A stretch of DNA of 64,000 bases from Moduliflexus sp964602655 (lineage in GTDB: Bacteria; Moduliflexota; Moduliflexia; Moduliflexales; Moduliflexaceae), in the NCBI GenBank assembly GCA_964602655.1, contig CAZRSF010000019.1, forward strand, positions 24,201-88,200, read 5' to 3'. Both the position numbers and the translations under genes were made by a program. The notes under the pieces were generated by a model. It had not been told where the DNA came from. It worked only from the letters and a program-made list of their open reading frames with translations, and did not search any database. Below are positions 27,592 through 35,921 of this stretch, piece by piece. Position 1 is the stretch's first letter, and each line of letters starts with the position of its first letter.

Positions 27592-28689
27592 ATGGCGATT
27601 ATTGATTTTGGCGGAGTGAAAGAAGAAGTCATCACGCGTGAAGAATTTCCGATGGAAAAAGCTCGCGAGATATTAAAAAATGAGACGATTGCCGTGATCG
27701 GCTATGGCGTACAAGGCCCGGCGCAATCGTTGAACATGCGCGATAATGGCTTTAACGTGATTATCGGGCAATCCTCGAAATTCAAACGGGACTGGGATCG
27801 CGCCATCGCCGATGGATGGGAGCCAGGCAAAACGCTGTTCGAAATGGAAGACGCCGCCAAACGTGGCACGATCATTCAGATGCTTGTCTCCGATGCCGCG
27901 CAGCGCGCGATCTGGCCGGTCATCAAACCGTGCTTGAATCCGGGCGACGCGCTCTATTTTTCGCACGGTTTTTCGATTGTCTATAAAGATCAAACCGGCG
28001 TGATTCCGCAGAGTAATGTGGATGTGATCATGGTGGCACCAAAAGGCTCCGGCACATCCGTCCGCCGCAACTTCCTTTCTGGCGCGGGCATCAACTCCAG
28101 TTTCGCCGTCGAACAGGATTTCACCGGACGCGCTAAAGACCGTTGCCTCGCCGTCGGCATCGCCGTTGGCTCAGGCTACCTGTTCCCGACGACGTTCAAA
28201 CAAGAAGTGTTCAGCGATTTAACGGGCGAACGCGGCGTGTTGATGGGCGCGTTGGCAGGCATCATGGAAGCGCAGTATCAAGTGTTGCGGAAAAACGGCC
28301 ATTCGCCGAGCGAAGCGTTCAACGAAACCGTCGAAGAACTGACCGAAAGCTTGATTCGGCTCGTCGGCGAAAACGGCATGGACTGGATGTACTCCAACTG
28401 CTCGACCACTGCGCAGCGTGGCGCGTTGGATTGGAAACCGAAATTCAAAGCCGCCGTCCTGCCAGTCTTCGAAGATTTGTATCAGCGCGTCGCTTCGGGT
28501 GCGGAAACCGCTCGCGTGTTAGAAACTTGCGGCAAATCAACCTATCAGGAAGACCTCGGCAAAGAACTGGCTGAAATGGGCAACTCCGAAATGTGGCAAG
28601 CTGGCAAAGCGACCCGCAGCCTCCGCCCGCACGAAGCCGCCAAACAGATCACCGGCAACACGAAAGGCGTATCCGGACGCGGATATTAA
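27592..28689 (+). CDS. ilvC: Ketol-acid reductoisomerase
   Basis: 365 residues. It isomerises and reduces acetolactate or acetohydroxybutyrate with NADPH and magnesium. The Rossmann motif is GYGVQGPA, the NADP loop GQSSKFKRDWDRA, and the metal/knot domain has DLTGERGVL and ETVEELTESL. The length and the segment WEPGKTLFEMEDAAKRG resemble the longer bacterial/fungal-type enzyme rather than the 330-residue short form. AGGAGGA precedes the ATG. Confidence 0.95.
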   Translation: MAIIDFGGVKEEVITREEFPMEKAREILKNETIAVIGYGVQGPAQSLNMRDNGFNVIIGQSSKFKRDWDRAIADGWEPGKTLFEMEDAAKRGTIIQMLVSDAAQRAIWPVIKPCLNPGDALYFSHGFSIVYKDQTGVIPQSNVDVIMVAPKGSGTSVRRNFLSGAGINSSFAVEQDFTGRAKDRCLAVGIAVGSGYLFPTTFKQEVFSDLTGERGVLMGALAGIMEAQYQVLRKNGHSPSEAFNETVEELTESLIRLVGENGMDWMYSNCSTTAQRGALDWKPKFKAAVLPVFEDLYQRVASGAETARVLETCGKSTYQEDLGKELAEMGNSEMWQAGKATRSLRPHEAAKQITGNTKGVSGRGY

Positions 28690-28735
28690 TCAACAGCGTT
28701 GACATAACGGCAGCGCATACGGCGGAGAGACTTAT

Positions 28736-28768
28736 AGCCCTGCCAGGGTTTCGAACCCTGGCAGGGCT
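28736..28768. repeat. Perfect family D palindrome between ilvC and ilvD
   Basis: 15-bp arms, AGCCCTGCCAGGGTT (28736-28750) and its exact complement (28754-28768), with loop TCG. Confidence 0.9.
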
Positions 28769-28806
28769 GATCGTTCCCGCCGCGATGCGTTGTTGTTCTC
28801 TTCTCC

Positions 28807-30474
28807 ATGCGCAGCGATCAAATCACAGAAGGACTCGAACGAATGCCGAACCGGGCGTTACTCTACGCTACCGGCGTTCGTCCCGAACAAATTCAGAAAC
28901 CGTTTATCGGCCTCTGTTCCAGCTTTACCGACCTCATTCCCGGCCATATCGGAATGCGGGCGTTAGAACGCAAAATCGAATGGGGCGTCTGCTCCGGCGG
29001 CGGCGTGCCGTTTCTCTTCTCCGTTCCGGGCATCTGCGATGGCATCGCGATGGGACATTCCGGGATGCACTATTCGCTCCCGTCACGCGAACTGATCGCG
29101 GACATGATCGAATCCATTGTGCAGGCGCATCAGCTTGACGGCCTTGTGCTGCTGACGAACTGCGACAAAATCACGCCCGGCATGATTATGGCGGCCTGCC
29201 GCCTCGATGTCCCGACGATTGTCGTGACCGCAGGCCCAATGCATTCCGGTTATTATCATGGCCGCCGTCTGTCGCTTGTCACCGACACGTTCGAAGCGGT
29301 CGGGCTCTGTCAGGCCGGAAAGATGAGCGCGGAAGACGCCGCCGAATTAGAAATGGAAGCGTGCCCGGGCGAAGGCGCGTGTCAGGGCCTGTACACCGCC
29401 AATACGATGGCCTGTCTGAGCGAAGCAATGGGCTTGAGTCTGCCGGGAACGGCGACAGCATTGGCTGGAACTGCCAGAAAAGCGCGTATTGCGCAGCTTG
29501 CCGGTGAGCGGGTTGTCGAGCTTGTGCGCCAGAATATCACCAGTCGCCAGATCGTGACGCGGGAATCGCTGGAAAACGCGATCCGCATGGATTTGGCGTT
29601 GGGCGGCTCGACGAACACGACGCTGCATATTCCGGCGATTGCCCATGCCGCCGAAGTCAATATCACATTGGCGGATTTCGACCGATTGAGCCGGGAAACG
29701 CCGCAGCTTGCCTCGATGAATCCGGGCGGCAAAGATATGATGGAAGATTTGGATCACGCCGGTGGGATTCAGGCGATGATGAAAAGCCTCGAACCGCTTG
29801 TGAATAAATCGTGTTTGACGGTCAGTGGCAAAACGGTCGCCGAACTGCTCCAGAAAACGCCGGTGGGCGATCCGGCGGTGATTCGTCCGCTTGAGAATCC
29901 GATTCGCAAAGAAGGCGGCATTGTCGTATTGAAAGGCTCGTTAGCGACGGAAGGCGCAGTGGTGAAAAGTGGCGCGGTCACGCAAGAGATGCTGCAATTC
30001 GTCGGCACCGCCCGCGTGTTCGAATGCGAAGACGACGCGATGGCGTATCTCTTCGCCGGAAAAGTCATGCCGAAGGACGTGCTGATCATCCGCAACGAAG
30101 GCCCGAAAGGCGGACCGGGCATGCGCGAATCGTTAGCGTTGACGGCAGCAGTTGCCGGTTCTGGGCTTGGCGACAAAATCGCGATTATCACCGACGGGCG
30201 TTTCTCCGGCGGGACACGCAACCTGAGCATCGGCCACGTTTCGCCGGAAGCGGCGGATTGCGGCGCGATTGCGCTGGTCAAAGACGGAGATCGCATTGAA
30301 ATTGATATCCCGGCCAGAAAGCTCAATCTGATGGTTGATGAGGCGGAATTGACGACGCGCCGGGCAGCGTGGACACCGCGCCCGCCGAAATTCACCAAAG
30401 GCTGGCTGGCTCGTTATCAAAAGCTCGTGACCAGCGCAGCAAACGGGGCGGTTCTCGACGCTTCAAGAGTGTAG
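28807..30474 (+). CDS. ilvD: Dihydroxy-acid dehydratase
   Basis: 555 residues. It dehydrates dihydroxy-isovalerate and -methylvalerate to the 2-oxo acids. Iron-sulfur ligands are in the conserved places: GLCSSF, TNCDK and ACPGEGACQG. GGSTNTTLH, NEGPKGGPGM and DGRFSGGTRN are family signatures. The N-terminus is a little shorter than usual but starts in the expected way (RSDQITEGLERMPNRALL). No clear Shine-Dalgarno sequence is seen. It is the last gene of the ilv run. Confidence 0.95.
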   Translation: MRSDQITEGLERMPNRALLYATGVRPEQIQKPFIGLCSSFTDLIPGHIGMRALERKIEWGVCSGGGVPFLFSVPGICDGIAMGHSGMHYSLPSRELIADMIESIVQAHQLDGLVLLTNCDKITPGMIMAACRLDVPTIVVTAGPMHSGYYHGRRLSLVTDTFEAVGLCQAGKMSAEDAAELEMEACPGEGACQGLYTANTMACLSEAMGLSLPGTATALAGTARKARIAQLAGERVVELVRQNITSRQIVTRESLENAIRMDLALGGSTNTTLHIPAIAHAAEVNITLADFDRLSRETPQLASMNPGGKDMMEDLDHAGGIQAMMKSLEPLVNKSCLTVSGKTVAELLQKTPVGDPAVIRPLENPIRKEGGIVVLKGSLATEGAVVKSGAVTQEMLQFVGTARVFECEDDAMAYLFAGKVMPKDVLIIRNEGPKGGPGMRESLALTAAVAGSGLGDKIAIITDGRFSGGTRNLSIGHVSPEAADCGAIALVKDGDRIEIDIPARKLNLMVDEAELTTRRAAWTPRPPKFTKGWLARYQKLVTSAANGAVLDASRV

Positions 30475-30483
30475 GATGTAAAA

Positions 30484-30512
30484 ACCTCGCAGGTGTTGGA
30501 AACCTGTGAGGT
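30484..30512. repeat. ACCTCGCAGGT-type inverted repeat after ilvD
   Basis: ACCTCGCAGGT (30484-30494) faces ACCTGTGAGGT (30502-30512), 10 bp after the ilvD stop, with no T-run. Confidence 0.7.
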
Positions 30513-30676
30513 CTGCATCGCGAAATTTCTTGACATCCTCGAAGCTTGCTATCATCGAGGTAGATAGTTGTTTGCGGAGAAACAGATGGTCGCGATTTTG
30601 TTGTTCAAAACTATTACCGCCATTTCATCCAGTTCGACTGTTTGAAATGGACGCTATTATAAAGGGAGAAACTGTT

Positions 30677-30877
30677 ATGGAAATGACGCCGCAGCTTTCG
30701 ATGCATGAATGCAGAGTCCTGGAATATGTGTTAACCCATTTTATCGAACTCGAAAAAGACCCGAATCGCAAAGCCCAGATCAAAAAACTCCACGCCAAAT
30801 TCCGCGATTCCAATATCACCGCGGAAAGCATGGATTGGGATGAAGAAAAATTGAACGAAGAAAGCCCGAAATTATAA
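30677..30877 (+). CDS. Small conserved-looking hypothetical protein
   Basis: 66 residues, acidic and helical (SMHECRVLEYVLTHFIELEKD, then DWDEEKLNEESPKL). I do not recognise the family. The start at 30677 follows GGGAGAAA and gives a compact protein; the upstream frame from 30506 has poor composition. Its own terminator follows, which supports a real single-gene unit. Confidence 0.6.
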   Translation: MEMTPQLSMHECRVLEYVLTHFIELEKDPNRKAQIKKLHAKFRDSNITAESMDWDEEKLNEESPKL

Positions 30878-30902
30878 GAACGGGTTTGACGCCGATGCGA
30901 TC

Positions 30903-30942
30903 AGCCTCTCCAGACAGCGCCGCCTGTCGGAGAGGCTTTTTC
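30903..30942 (+). terminator. Rho-independent terminator
   Basis: AGCCTCTCC(A)GACAG pairs with CTGTCGGAGAGGCT, followed by TTTTTC. Confidence 0.85.
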
Positions 30943-30964
30943 TTGATTCGATGCAACTATTTTA

Positions 30965-31062
30965 GGAGTGCCAAAGCTTGCTTTGGCAAGGGAGGGAGGA
31001 GAAGCCTCATCGCGCCCATCTCCCCGTCGTCATTGGACGGCCAAAGCAAGCTTTGGCACTCC
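30965..31062. repeat. Family A inverted repeat with 54-bp spacer, upstream of psd
   Basis: The same 22-bp arms as at 3509-3555 (30965-30986 and 31041-31062), but with 54 bp of unrelated sequence between them. Ends 22 bp before the psd ATG. Confidence 0.9.
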
Positions 31063-31084
31063 TGAAAAGCGTTCTACTGAATAT

Positions 31085-31738
31085 ATGCGTTTCCCCATAG
31101 CCAAAGAAAGCTTTCCATTTTTATTTCCGCCGCTGCTGCTTGCGATTGCGCTCTTATTTTTCCCGCAAACCCGCTTCGGCGTTTGGTTCTGGATATGCGC
31201 TGCGCTTGCCTTCTGCGTGGCGGGCTTTTTCCGTGATCCCGAACGCGTGATTCCGCAAGGCGACAACCTGATTATCTGTCCGGCGGACGGCAAAATCATC
31301 AAAATCGAAGAGACGCGCTACCCCGCGCTCGGCGACGACACGTATCTGCAAGTCAGCATTTTCATGTCGGTCTTTAACGTCCACATCAACCGCGCCCCGA
31401 TTTCCGGCACGGTCGAACAAGTGCTGTACAATCCCGGCAAATTTTTCGCCGCATTCGAAGACAAAGCCTCATTACTGAATGAACAAAATTCGGTGATTCT
31501 CACCTCAACAGCCAATGGCAAGCCTGTAAAGATACTTGTGAAACAAATCGCCGGTTTGATTGCCCGACGCATCGTCTGCTACGCTCAACCCGGCATGACC
31601 TACGAACGCGGCCAGCGTTTCGGTCTGATTCGTTTCGGTTCGCGGGTTGACCTGATTCTGCCGAAAGAGACGGCGTTGCGCGTTCACCTGAATGATGTTG
31701 TTCGAGGCGGCGCGACAATTATCGGAGTGTTGCAGTAA
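31085..31738 (+). CDS. psd: Phosphatidylserine decarboxylase, short form
   Basis: 217 residues. It converts phosphatidylserine to phosphatidylethanolamine in the inner membrane. Two N-terminal membrane segments (about 10-50), then VSIFMSVFNVHINRAPISG with the active-site His region, and RFGSRVDLILP, where self-cleavage at Gly-Ser makes the pyruvoyl group. This is the compact archaeal/bacterial type. The start at 31085 was chosen because the longer frame from 30968 is made of repeat sequence. There is no good Shine-Dalgarno sequence; the upstream palindrome may affect translation. Confidence 0.93.
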   Translation: MRFPIAKESFPFLFPPLLLAIALLFFPQTRFGVWFWICAALAFCVAGFFRDPERVIPQGDNLIICPADGKIIKIEETRYPALGDDTYLQVSIFMSVFNVHINRAPISGTVEQVLYNPGKFFAAFEDKASLLNEQNSVILTSTANGKPVKILVKQIAGLIARRIVCYAQPGMTYERGQRFGLIRFGSRVDLILPKETALRVHLNDVVRGGATIIGVLQ

Positions 31739-31745
31739 TTTCTAT

Positions 31746-31774
31746 TTGACAATTGTTCACTCACTGCGTTATTA
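31746..31774 (+). promoter_or_regulatory. Promoter for the STAS-like pair
   Basis: TTGACA at 31746-31751, 17-bp spacer, TTATTA at 31769-31774, or TATTAA one base later. Confidence 0.5.
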
Positions 31775-31837
31775 ATAGAACATTTGCTGAATACGTCGAA
31801 CCGATACGAATTAACCCTGCGATCAGGAGGTTTTATG

Positions 31838-32239
31838 ATGTCTCCAATCACGATTCTTGACAATGAGTATGTCACGCTCTGGTATCATTCTGACACCAGA
31901 ATCATTCATCACCAATTTCACAAATTCATACATGGGCAGCCCCTTCGTGATGCGCTTATGGCTGGAACGGAGGCAATGAAAAAATACGGCGCGGAAAAAT
32001 GGCTCTCTGATGATCGTAATAATAGCGCCTTGCCGCGCGTTGATATTGAATGGGCGCATACAGAATGGTTCGAGCGCACCGTTCTTGCCGGATGGAAATA
32101 CTGGGCGATTGTGCAGCCGGAAAAAATCATTGGGCAAATGAACATGAACCGCGAGGCAAAAACCTATTCAGAAAAAGGTATTATCACGGCGAAATTCGAT
32201 AATCCCGATGAGGCGATGGATTGGCTGAAAAAACAATAA
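31838..32239 (+). CDS. SpoIIAA/STAS-like domain protein, tandem copy 1
   Basis: 133 residues. The pattern ITILDNEYVTLWYH, KWLSDDRNNSAL, then EWAHTEWF and DEAMDWLKKQ fits the small STAS/SEC14-like (SpoIIAA-type) proteins in which an N-terminal strand pair is followed by a helix and a central DxR strand. The function is unknown; possibly a small regulatory or redox-linked module. CAGGAGG is 7 bp before 31838. The downstream gene is a close paralog of exactly equal length. Confidence 0.65.
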   Translation: MSPITILDNEYVTLWYHSDTRIIHHQFHKFIHGQPLRDALMAGTEAMKKYGAEKWLSDDRNNSALPRVDIEWAHTEWFERTVLAGWKYWAIVQPEKIIGQMNMNREAKTYSEKGIITAKFDNPDEAMDWLKKQ

Positions 32240-32311
32240 ACGCATGTCAATGATAGTGGTCGGATGACAGGAATGAATCCTACACAACCTTTCGAAGAAG
32301 GAGGCATGGTC

Positions 32312-32713
32312 ATGACTTCAATCACGATTCTTGATAATGAATACGTCACGCTCTGGTATCATCCAGACAAAAAAATGATCCACCATCAATTTCACAAATT
32401 CATGCATGGACAAGCGTTTCGCGACGCGCTGAATGCCGGGACAGATGCCATGAAAAAATACGGCGCACATAAATGGCTCTCGGATGATCGCAAGAACAGC
32501 GCATTGTCAAAAAATGACCTTGAATGGGCTCATACGCAATGGTTTCCACGGACAGTGCTCTCTGGCTGGAAATATTGGGCAATCGTGCTGCCTGAAGATA
32601 TTATCGGACAGATGAATATGAACCGCGAAGCCAAGATCAATTCAGAAAAAGGCATTATCACCGCCCAATTCGATAATCCCGATGAGGCGATGGCCTGGCT
32701 GGAGAAACAATAG
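32312..32713 (+). CDS. SpoIIAA/STAS-like domain protein, tandem copy 2
   Basis: 133 residues, closely similar to copy 1 along its whole length (ITILDNEYVTLWYH, KKYGAHKWLSDDR, GQMNMNREAK). GAAGGAGG ends 7 bp before the ATG at 32312, so that start is preferred to the nearer 32306. Recent tandem duplication is likely. A third, more distant relative is at 57283. Confidence 0.65.
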   Translation: MTSITILDNEYVTLWYHPDKKMIHHQFHKFMHGQAFRDALNAGTDAMKKYGAHKWLSDDRKNSALSKNDLEWAHTQWFPRTVLSGWKYWAIVLPEDIIGQMNMNREAKINSEKGIITAQFDNPDEAMAWLEKQ

Positions 32714-32728
32714 CATATCAACACACGT

Positions 32729-32763
32729 TTTACGCGGAGGGAATCGGACATCTTCCGCGTAAA
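32729..32763. repeat. Hairpin between STAS copy 2 and uppP
   Basis: TTTACGCGGA (32729-32738) faces TCCGCGTAAA (32754-32763). No T-run on either strand. Confidence 0.65.
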
Positions 32764-32794
32764 GCGTAACAACATACAAGGAGAACGCTCACGC

Positions 32795-33592
32795 ATGGTT
32801 TTTTTCTTAAAAGTCATTCTGCTCGGCATTATCGAAGGCATTACGGAGTTTTTGCCGATCAGCAGCACCGGTCATTTGATTCTTGTGAATCATTTCCTTG
32901 AATTCACTGGTGATTTCGCCAAAACATTCGACGTGGTCATTCAGTTGGGCGCGATTTTATCGGTGATTGTCTATTTTTTCAACGACTTGTATCCGTTTTC
33001 GCCCGGTTTGCAAGCGGAACGCAAACGCGAGATTTTCACGCTCTGGCAAAAATCGCTGTTAGCGGTCGTGCCGGCGTTAGTTTTAGGGGCGTTGTTCGAC
33101 GACGTAATTGAAGAACATCTGTTCACGCCGACAGTCGTGGCCATCACGCTTTTTGTCGGCGGCGTGATTATTCTTCTGATTGAGCGGCGCAACATGACGC
33201 CGAGCATTCTTTCAATCAAAGGCCTGTCGTATCGCATGGCGCTCGCGATTGGCGGGATGCAGTGCATCGCCATGATTCCCGGCGTCTCGCGGTCGGCGGC
33301 GACGATTATCGGCGCGATGCTGCTTGGCGCGGCGCGTCCTGTGGCTGCGGAGTTTTCGTTTTTCCTCGCGATTCCGACGATGTTTGCGGCGTCCGGCTAT
33401 TCGATGTTGAAAGCAGGTTTCACGCTCTCTCCGATGGAATGGGGCGCGTTAGCGCTCGGGTTTGTCGTGGCATTCTTGACGGCGTGGGCGGTGATCGCGC
33501 TCTTCATGAGCTATATCCGCAAGCATGATTTCACGGCCTTCGGCTATTATCGGATTCTGCTGGCGGGCGTGGTGTTCTGGCTGCTGTCATAA
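32795..33592 (+). CDS. uppP: Undecaprenyl-diphosphatase UppP (BacA)
   Basis: 265 residues, multi-pass. It recycles undecaprenyl pyrophosphate for peptidoglycan and other wall polymers. Active-site regions are GIIEGITEFLPISSTGHLIL and IPGVSRSAATIIGAMLLG. Length and topology are normal. AAGGAG is upstream of the ATG. Confidence 0.96.
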   Translation: MVFFLKVILLGIIEGITEFLPISSTGHLILVNHFLEFTGDFAKTFDVVIQLGAILSVIVYFFNDLYPFSPGLQAERKREIFTLWQKSLLAVVPALVLGALFDDVIEEHLFTPTVVAITLFVGGVIILLIERRNMTPSILSIKGLSYRMALAIGGMQCIAMIPGVSRSAATIIGAMLLGAARPVAAEFSFFLAIPTMFAASGYSMLKAGFTLSPMEWGALALGFVVAFLTAWAVIALFMSYIRKHDFTAFGYYRILLAGVVFWLLS

Positions 33593-33774
33593 TTTACAAA
33601 ACTATCCTTTCTATCCAAGCATATCGGATAAATTATTTGCGCTGCAATCAAGTGCTGTAAAAATGTTCTTTTTCTACAGGACAGACTGAACCACTATTGA
33701 GCTTCGATTGTCTGAATAATCGGAGAGCAACAGTTCGAATATTTCGGATACGACGTTTTCCCCTTTGTTTCCGC
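33593..33774. other. Spacer, nothing recognised
   Basis: 182 bp between uppP and the mpa promoter, with no ORF, repeat or terminator that I can support. Confidence 0.5.
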
Positions 33775-33803
33775 TTGACAGGCGCGGGAAAAGATCGTAT
33801 CGT
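33775..33803 (+). promoter_or_regulatory. Promoter of the proteasome locus
   Basis: TTGACA at 33775-33780, exactly 17 bp, TATCGT at 33798-33803. It is 148 bp before the mpa start, leaving a structured leader. Confidence 0.6.
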
Positions 33804-33808
33804 AAGGG

Positions 33809-33915
33809 ATGTCATGCGACTTGGGCGCGACATGGCAGGGAATATAAGAGTTTGACCTCGTTGAGATGGTTGCGGAATGCGGGTGAGCTCAAAAACCATC
33901 TGGCGAGGTTTTTTT
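33809..33915 (+). promoter_or_regulatory. Structured mpa leader ending in an intrinsic terminator
   Basis: A small hairpin (ATGTC 33809-33813 with GACAT 33829-33833, inner GCG/CGC) is followed by a long stem, 33855-33871 with 33894-33909, and seven T at 33909-33915. The terminator ends only 35 bp before the mpa ATG and downstream of the promoter, so it is either an attenuator or the end of a roughly 105-nt small RNA. It does not match a riboswitch class that I can recognise. Confidence 0.65.
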
Positions 33916-33950
33916 ATCACGAGAGCGCAATCGTTACGAGGGAACCACCG

Positions 33951-35777
33951 ATGGAAGAGTTGTACAAAAATGACGATAAAATGGGATTCATGCGAAATAC
34001 GATGAAAAAATTGTCCTCGCATCTGCCCAAAACCGACGCGACTGTGCAGCATCACATCATCCAGTTCGAGCAGCAGGTGAAAGAGCTACAGAGTCAAGTG
34101 ACGTTCCTGGAAGGCGAATCCGATGAACTTCTGCAAAAACTCGACCGCAACTTGCATGAATTCGAAGTGCTGCGCCGGAAATATTACCGAATGAAAGAGC
34201 AGCAGATTGAGTCTCGCCGCCGCAATGAACGGTTAGCGACAAAACTTCAGGAATTGAAAACCCTGATTCGCGAAAAACAGGAAGAGATTGATACGCTCTG
34301 CGCTCCGCCGAACAGCTATGGCACGTTTTTAGCCGTGAACGATGACAATACGATTGATGTGGAAAATGATGGACGGCGGCTGCGCGTCACGGTGCGTCCC
34401 GGCCTTGAAAATCAGCAGTTCAGCGCAGGCCAACAGTTGATTTTGAACGAATCATTGAACGTCATCGGCTTCGCGAATCAGGAATTCAAAGGGGAAGTCG
34501 TTCAGATCAAACAGTTGCTCAGCGATAACCGCGCCATTGTCAGCGGACGCGCCGACGAAGAAAAGGTGATTGGCGTCGCCGACGAACTCAGCCATGAAAA
34601 ATTAGCCATTGGCGATAGCTTATTGCTCAATATTCGCTCGAATTACGCGGTCGAAAAACTCCCGAAAACGCATGTCGAAGAATTGCTGCTGGAAGAAGTG
34701 CCGGACATTACCTACGCGCAGATCGGCGGGTTAGAGGCGCAAATCGAGCAGATTCGCGACGCCGTCGAACTGCCGTATCTGTATCCGAAAGAATTTCAGA
34801 CGTATAAGCTCACCCCGCCGAAAGGCGTCTTATTATACGGCCCGCCAGGCTGCGGCAAGACGATGATTGCCAAAGCGATTGCCAATAGTCTCGCGCAGAA
34901 AATGACGGAAAAAACGGGCGTCAAAGCCAAAAGTTTCTTTTTGAACGTCAAAGGTCCGGAATTGCTGAATAAATACGTCGGCGAAACCGAACATAAGCTG
35001 CGTCAGGTCTTTTCGCGGGCGAAAGAAATTGCGTCGGATGAAACGCCGGTCGTGATCTTTTTCGATGAAATGGATGCGCTGTTTCGGATGCGCGGTTCCG
35101 GGATTTCCTCTGACATGGAAGCCACCGTCGTCGCCCAATTTCTCGCTGAAATTGACGGCGTGGAAGCCTTGAAAAACGTCATTATCATCGGCGCGAGCAA
35201 CCGGCAGGATTTGATTGATCCGGCGGTACTGCGACCAGGCCGGTTGGATGTCAAAATCAAAATAGACCGCCCGGATAAAGACTCGGCTAAACAAATTTTT
35301 GTCAAATATCTCACGTCGGATTTACCCTTTGACGATAGCGAACTTCAGGCGCATCAACATGACCGCGAAGCGGTTGTGCTGTCGCTGATCGAGCAGACGA
35401 TTGCGCAGATGTATGAAACCAACGAAGAGAATAAATTTCTGGAAGTGACTTACGCCAAAGGGAGTAAGGAAATTTATTACTTCAAGGATTTTGCCAGTGG
35501 CGCCATGATCGAGCATATTGTCCGCCGCGCCAAAAAAACCGCGCTGAAACGCTCATTGACGCAGCCGGAAACAGGCTTAAAAATTGATGATTTCCGGCAG
35601 GCGGTCATTGATGAATTCAAAGAAAACGAGGAACTGCCGAACACGACCAATCCTGACGATTGGGCGAAAATCGCAGGGCGCAAAGGCGACCGCATCGTCA
35701 ATGTCCGCGTCCTCAAAGAGACGGAAAACGGCGAAGAACGACCGGTCGAAACCATTACCGCAGGGCAATATTTGTAG
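33951..35777 (+). CDS. mpa: Proteasome-associated ATPase (Mpa/ARC)
   Basis: 608 residues. It unfolds pupylated proteins and feeds them to the 20S proteasome. An N-terminal coiled coil (about 25-110) captures Pup, two OB folds follow (about 120-250), then the AAA+ module: Walker A GPPGCGKT, Walker B FFDEMDAL, and the sensor/arginine-finger region VLRPGRLDVKIKIDRPD. The last residues are AGQYL, the same penultimate-Tyr gate-opening tail as in mycobacterial Mpa. The start at 33951 follows GAGGG. It lies at the head of mpa-dop-pup-prcB-prcA-pafA. Confidence 0.96.
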   Translation: MEELYKNDDKMGFMRNTMKKLSSHLPKTDATVQHHIIQFEQQVKELQSQVTFLEGESDELLQKLDRNLHEFEVLRRKYYRMKEQQIESRRRNERLATKLQELKTLIREKQEEIDTLCAPPNSYGTFLAVNDDNTIDVENDGRRLRVTVRPGLENQQFSAGQQLILNESLNVIGFANQEFKGEVVQIKQLLSDNRAIVSGRADEEKVIGVADELSHEKLAIGDSLLLNIRSNYAVEKLPKTHVEELLLEEVPDITYAQIGGLEAQIEQIRDAVELPYLYPKEFQTYKLTPPKGVLLYGPPGCGKTMIAKAIANSLAQKMTEKTGVKAKSFFLNVKGPELLNKYVGETEHKLRQVFSRAKEIASDETPVVIFFDEMDALFRMRGSGISSDMEATVVAQFLAEIDGVEALKNVIIIGASNRQDLIDPAVLRPGRLDVKIKIDRPDKDSAKQIFVKYLTSDLPFDDSELQAHQHDREAVVLSLIEQTIAQMYETNEENKFLEVTYAKGSKEIYYFKDFASGAMIEHIVRRAKKTALKRSLTQPETGLKIDDFRQAVIDEFKENEELPNTTNPDDWAKIAGRKGDRIVNVRVLKETENGEERPVETITAGQYL

Positions 35778-35781
35778 ATGT

Positions 35782-35876
35782 TTTTTAGCCACAGATTTAC
35801 ACAGATTCTTTTTGCGAATTAAACGATAAACCCTAAAAAAATCTGTGTAAATCTGTGAAATCTGTGTCTAAAAAAT
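35782..35876. repeat. ATCTGTG-type inverted repeat (family B) between mpa and dop
   Basis: TTTTTTAGCCACAGATTTAC at the left faces AATCTGTG units and CTAAAAAA at the right. It is related to 17832-17899. Confidence 0.8.
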
Positions 35877-35887
35877 AATAGGTGAAA

Positions 35888-35897
35888 NNNNNNNNNN
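35888..35897. other. Assembly gap (10 N)
   Basis: Ten unknown bases 24 bp before the dop start, so the dop leader is incomplete. Confidence 0.99.
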
Positions 35898-35921
35898 TAC
35901 AACACTTTTCTTACTTATCGT

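Noticed and set aside
26877..28768. Regular CCCTGNCAGGG repeats considered as a CRISPR array
   Set aside because: Copies are kilobases apart, lie between genes and are palindromic, with no regular spacers or cas genes.
30968..31084. N-terminal extension of psd
   Set aside because: Made of the family A repeat and its spacer; the Psd-type N-terminus starts at 31085.
33765..33950. 62-codon extension upstream of mpa
   Set aside because: Runs through a promoter and terminator hairpin; GAGGG and the Mpa N-terminus support 33951.
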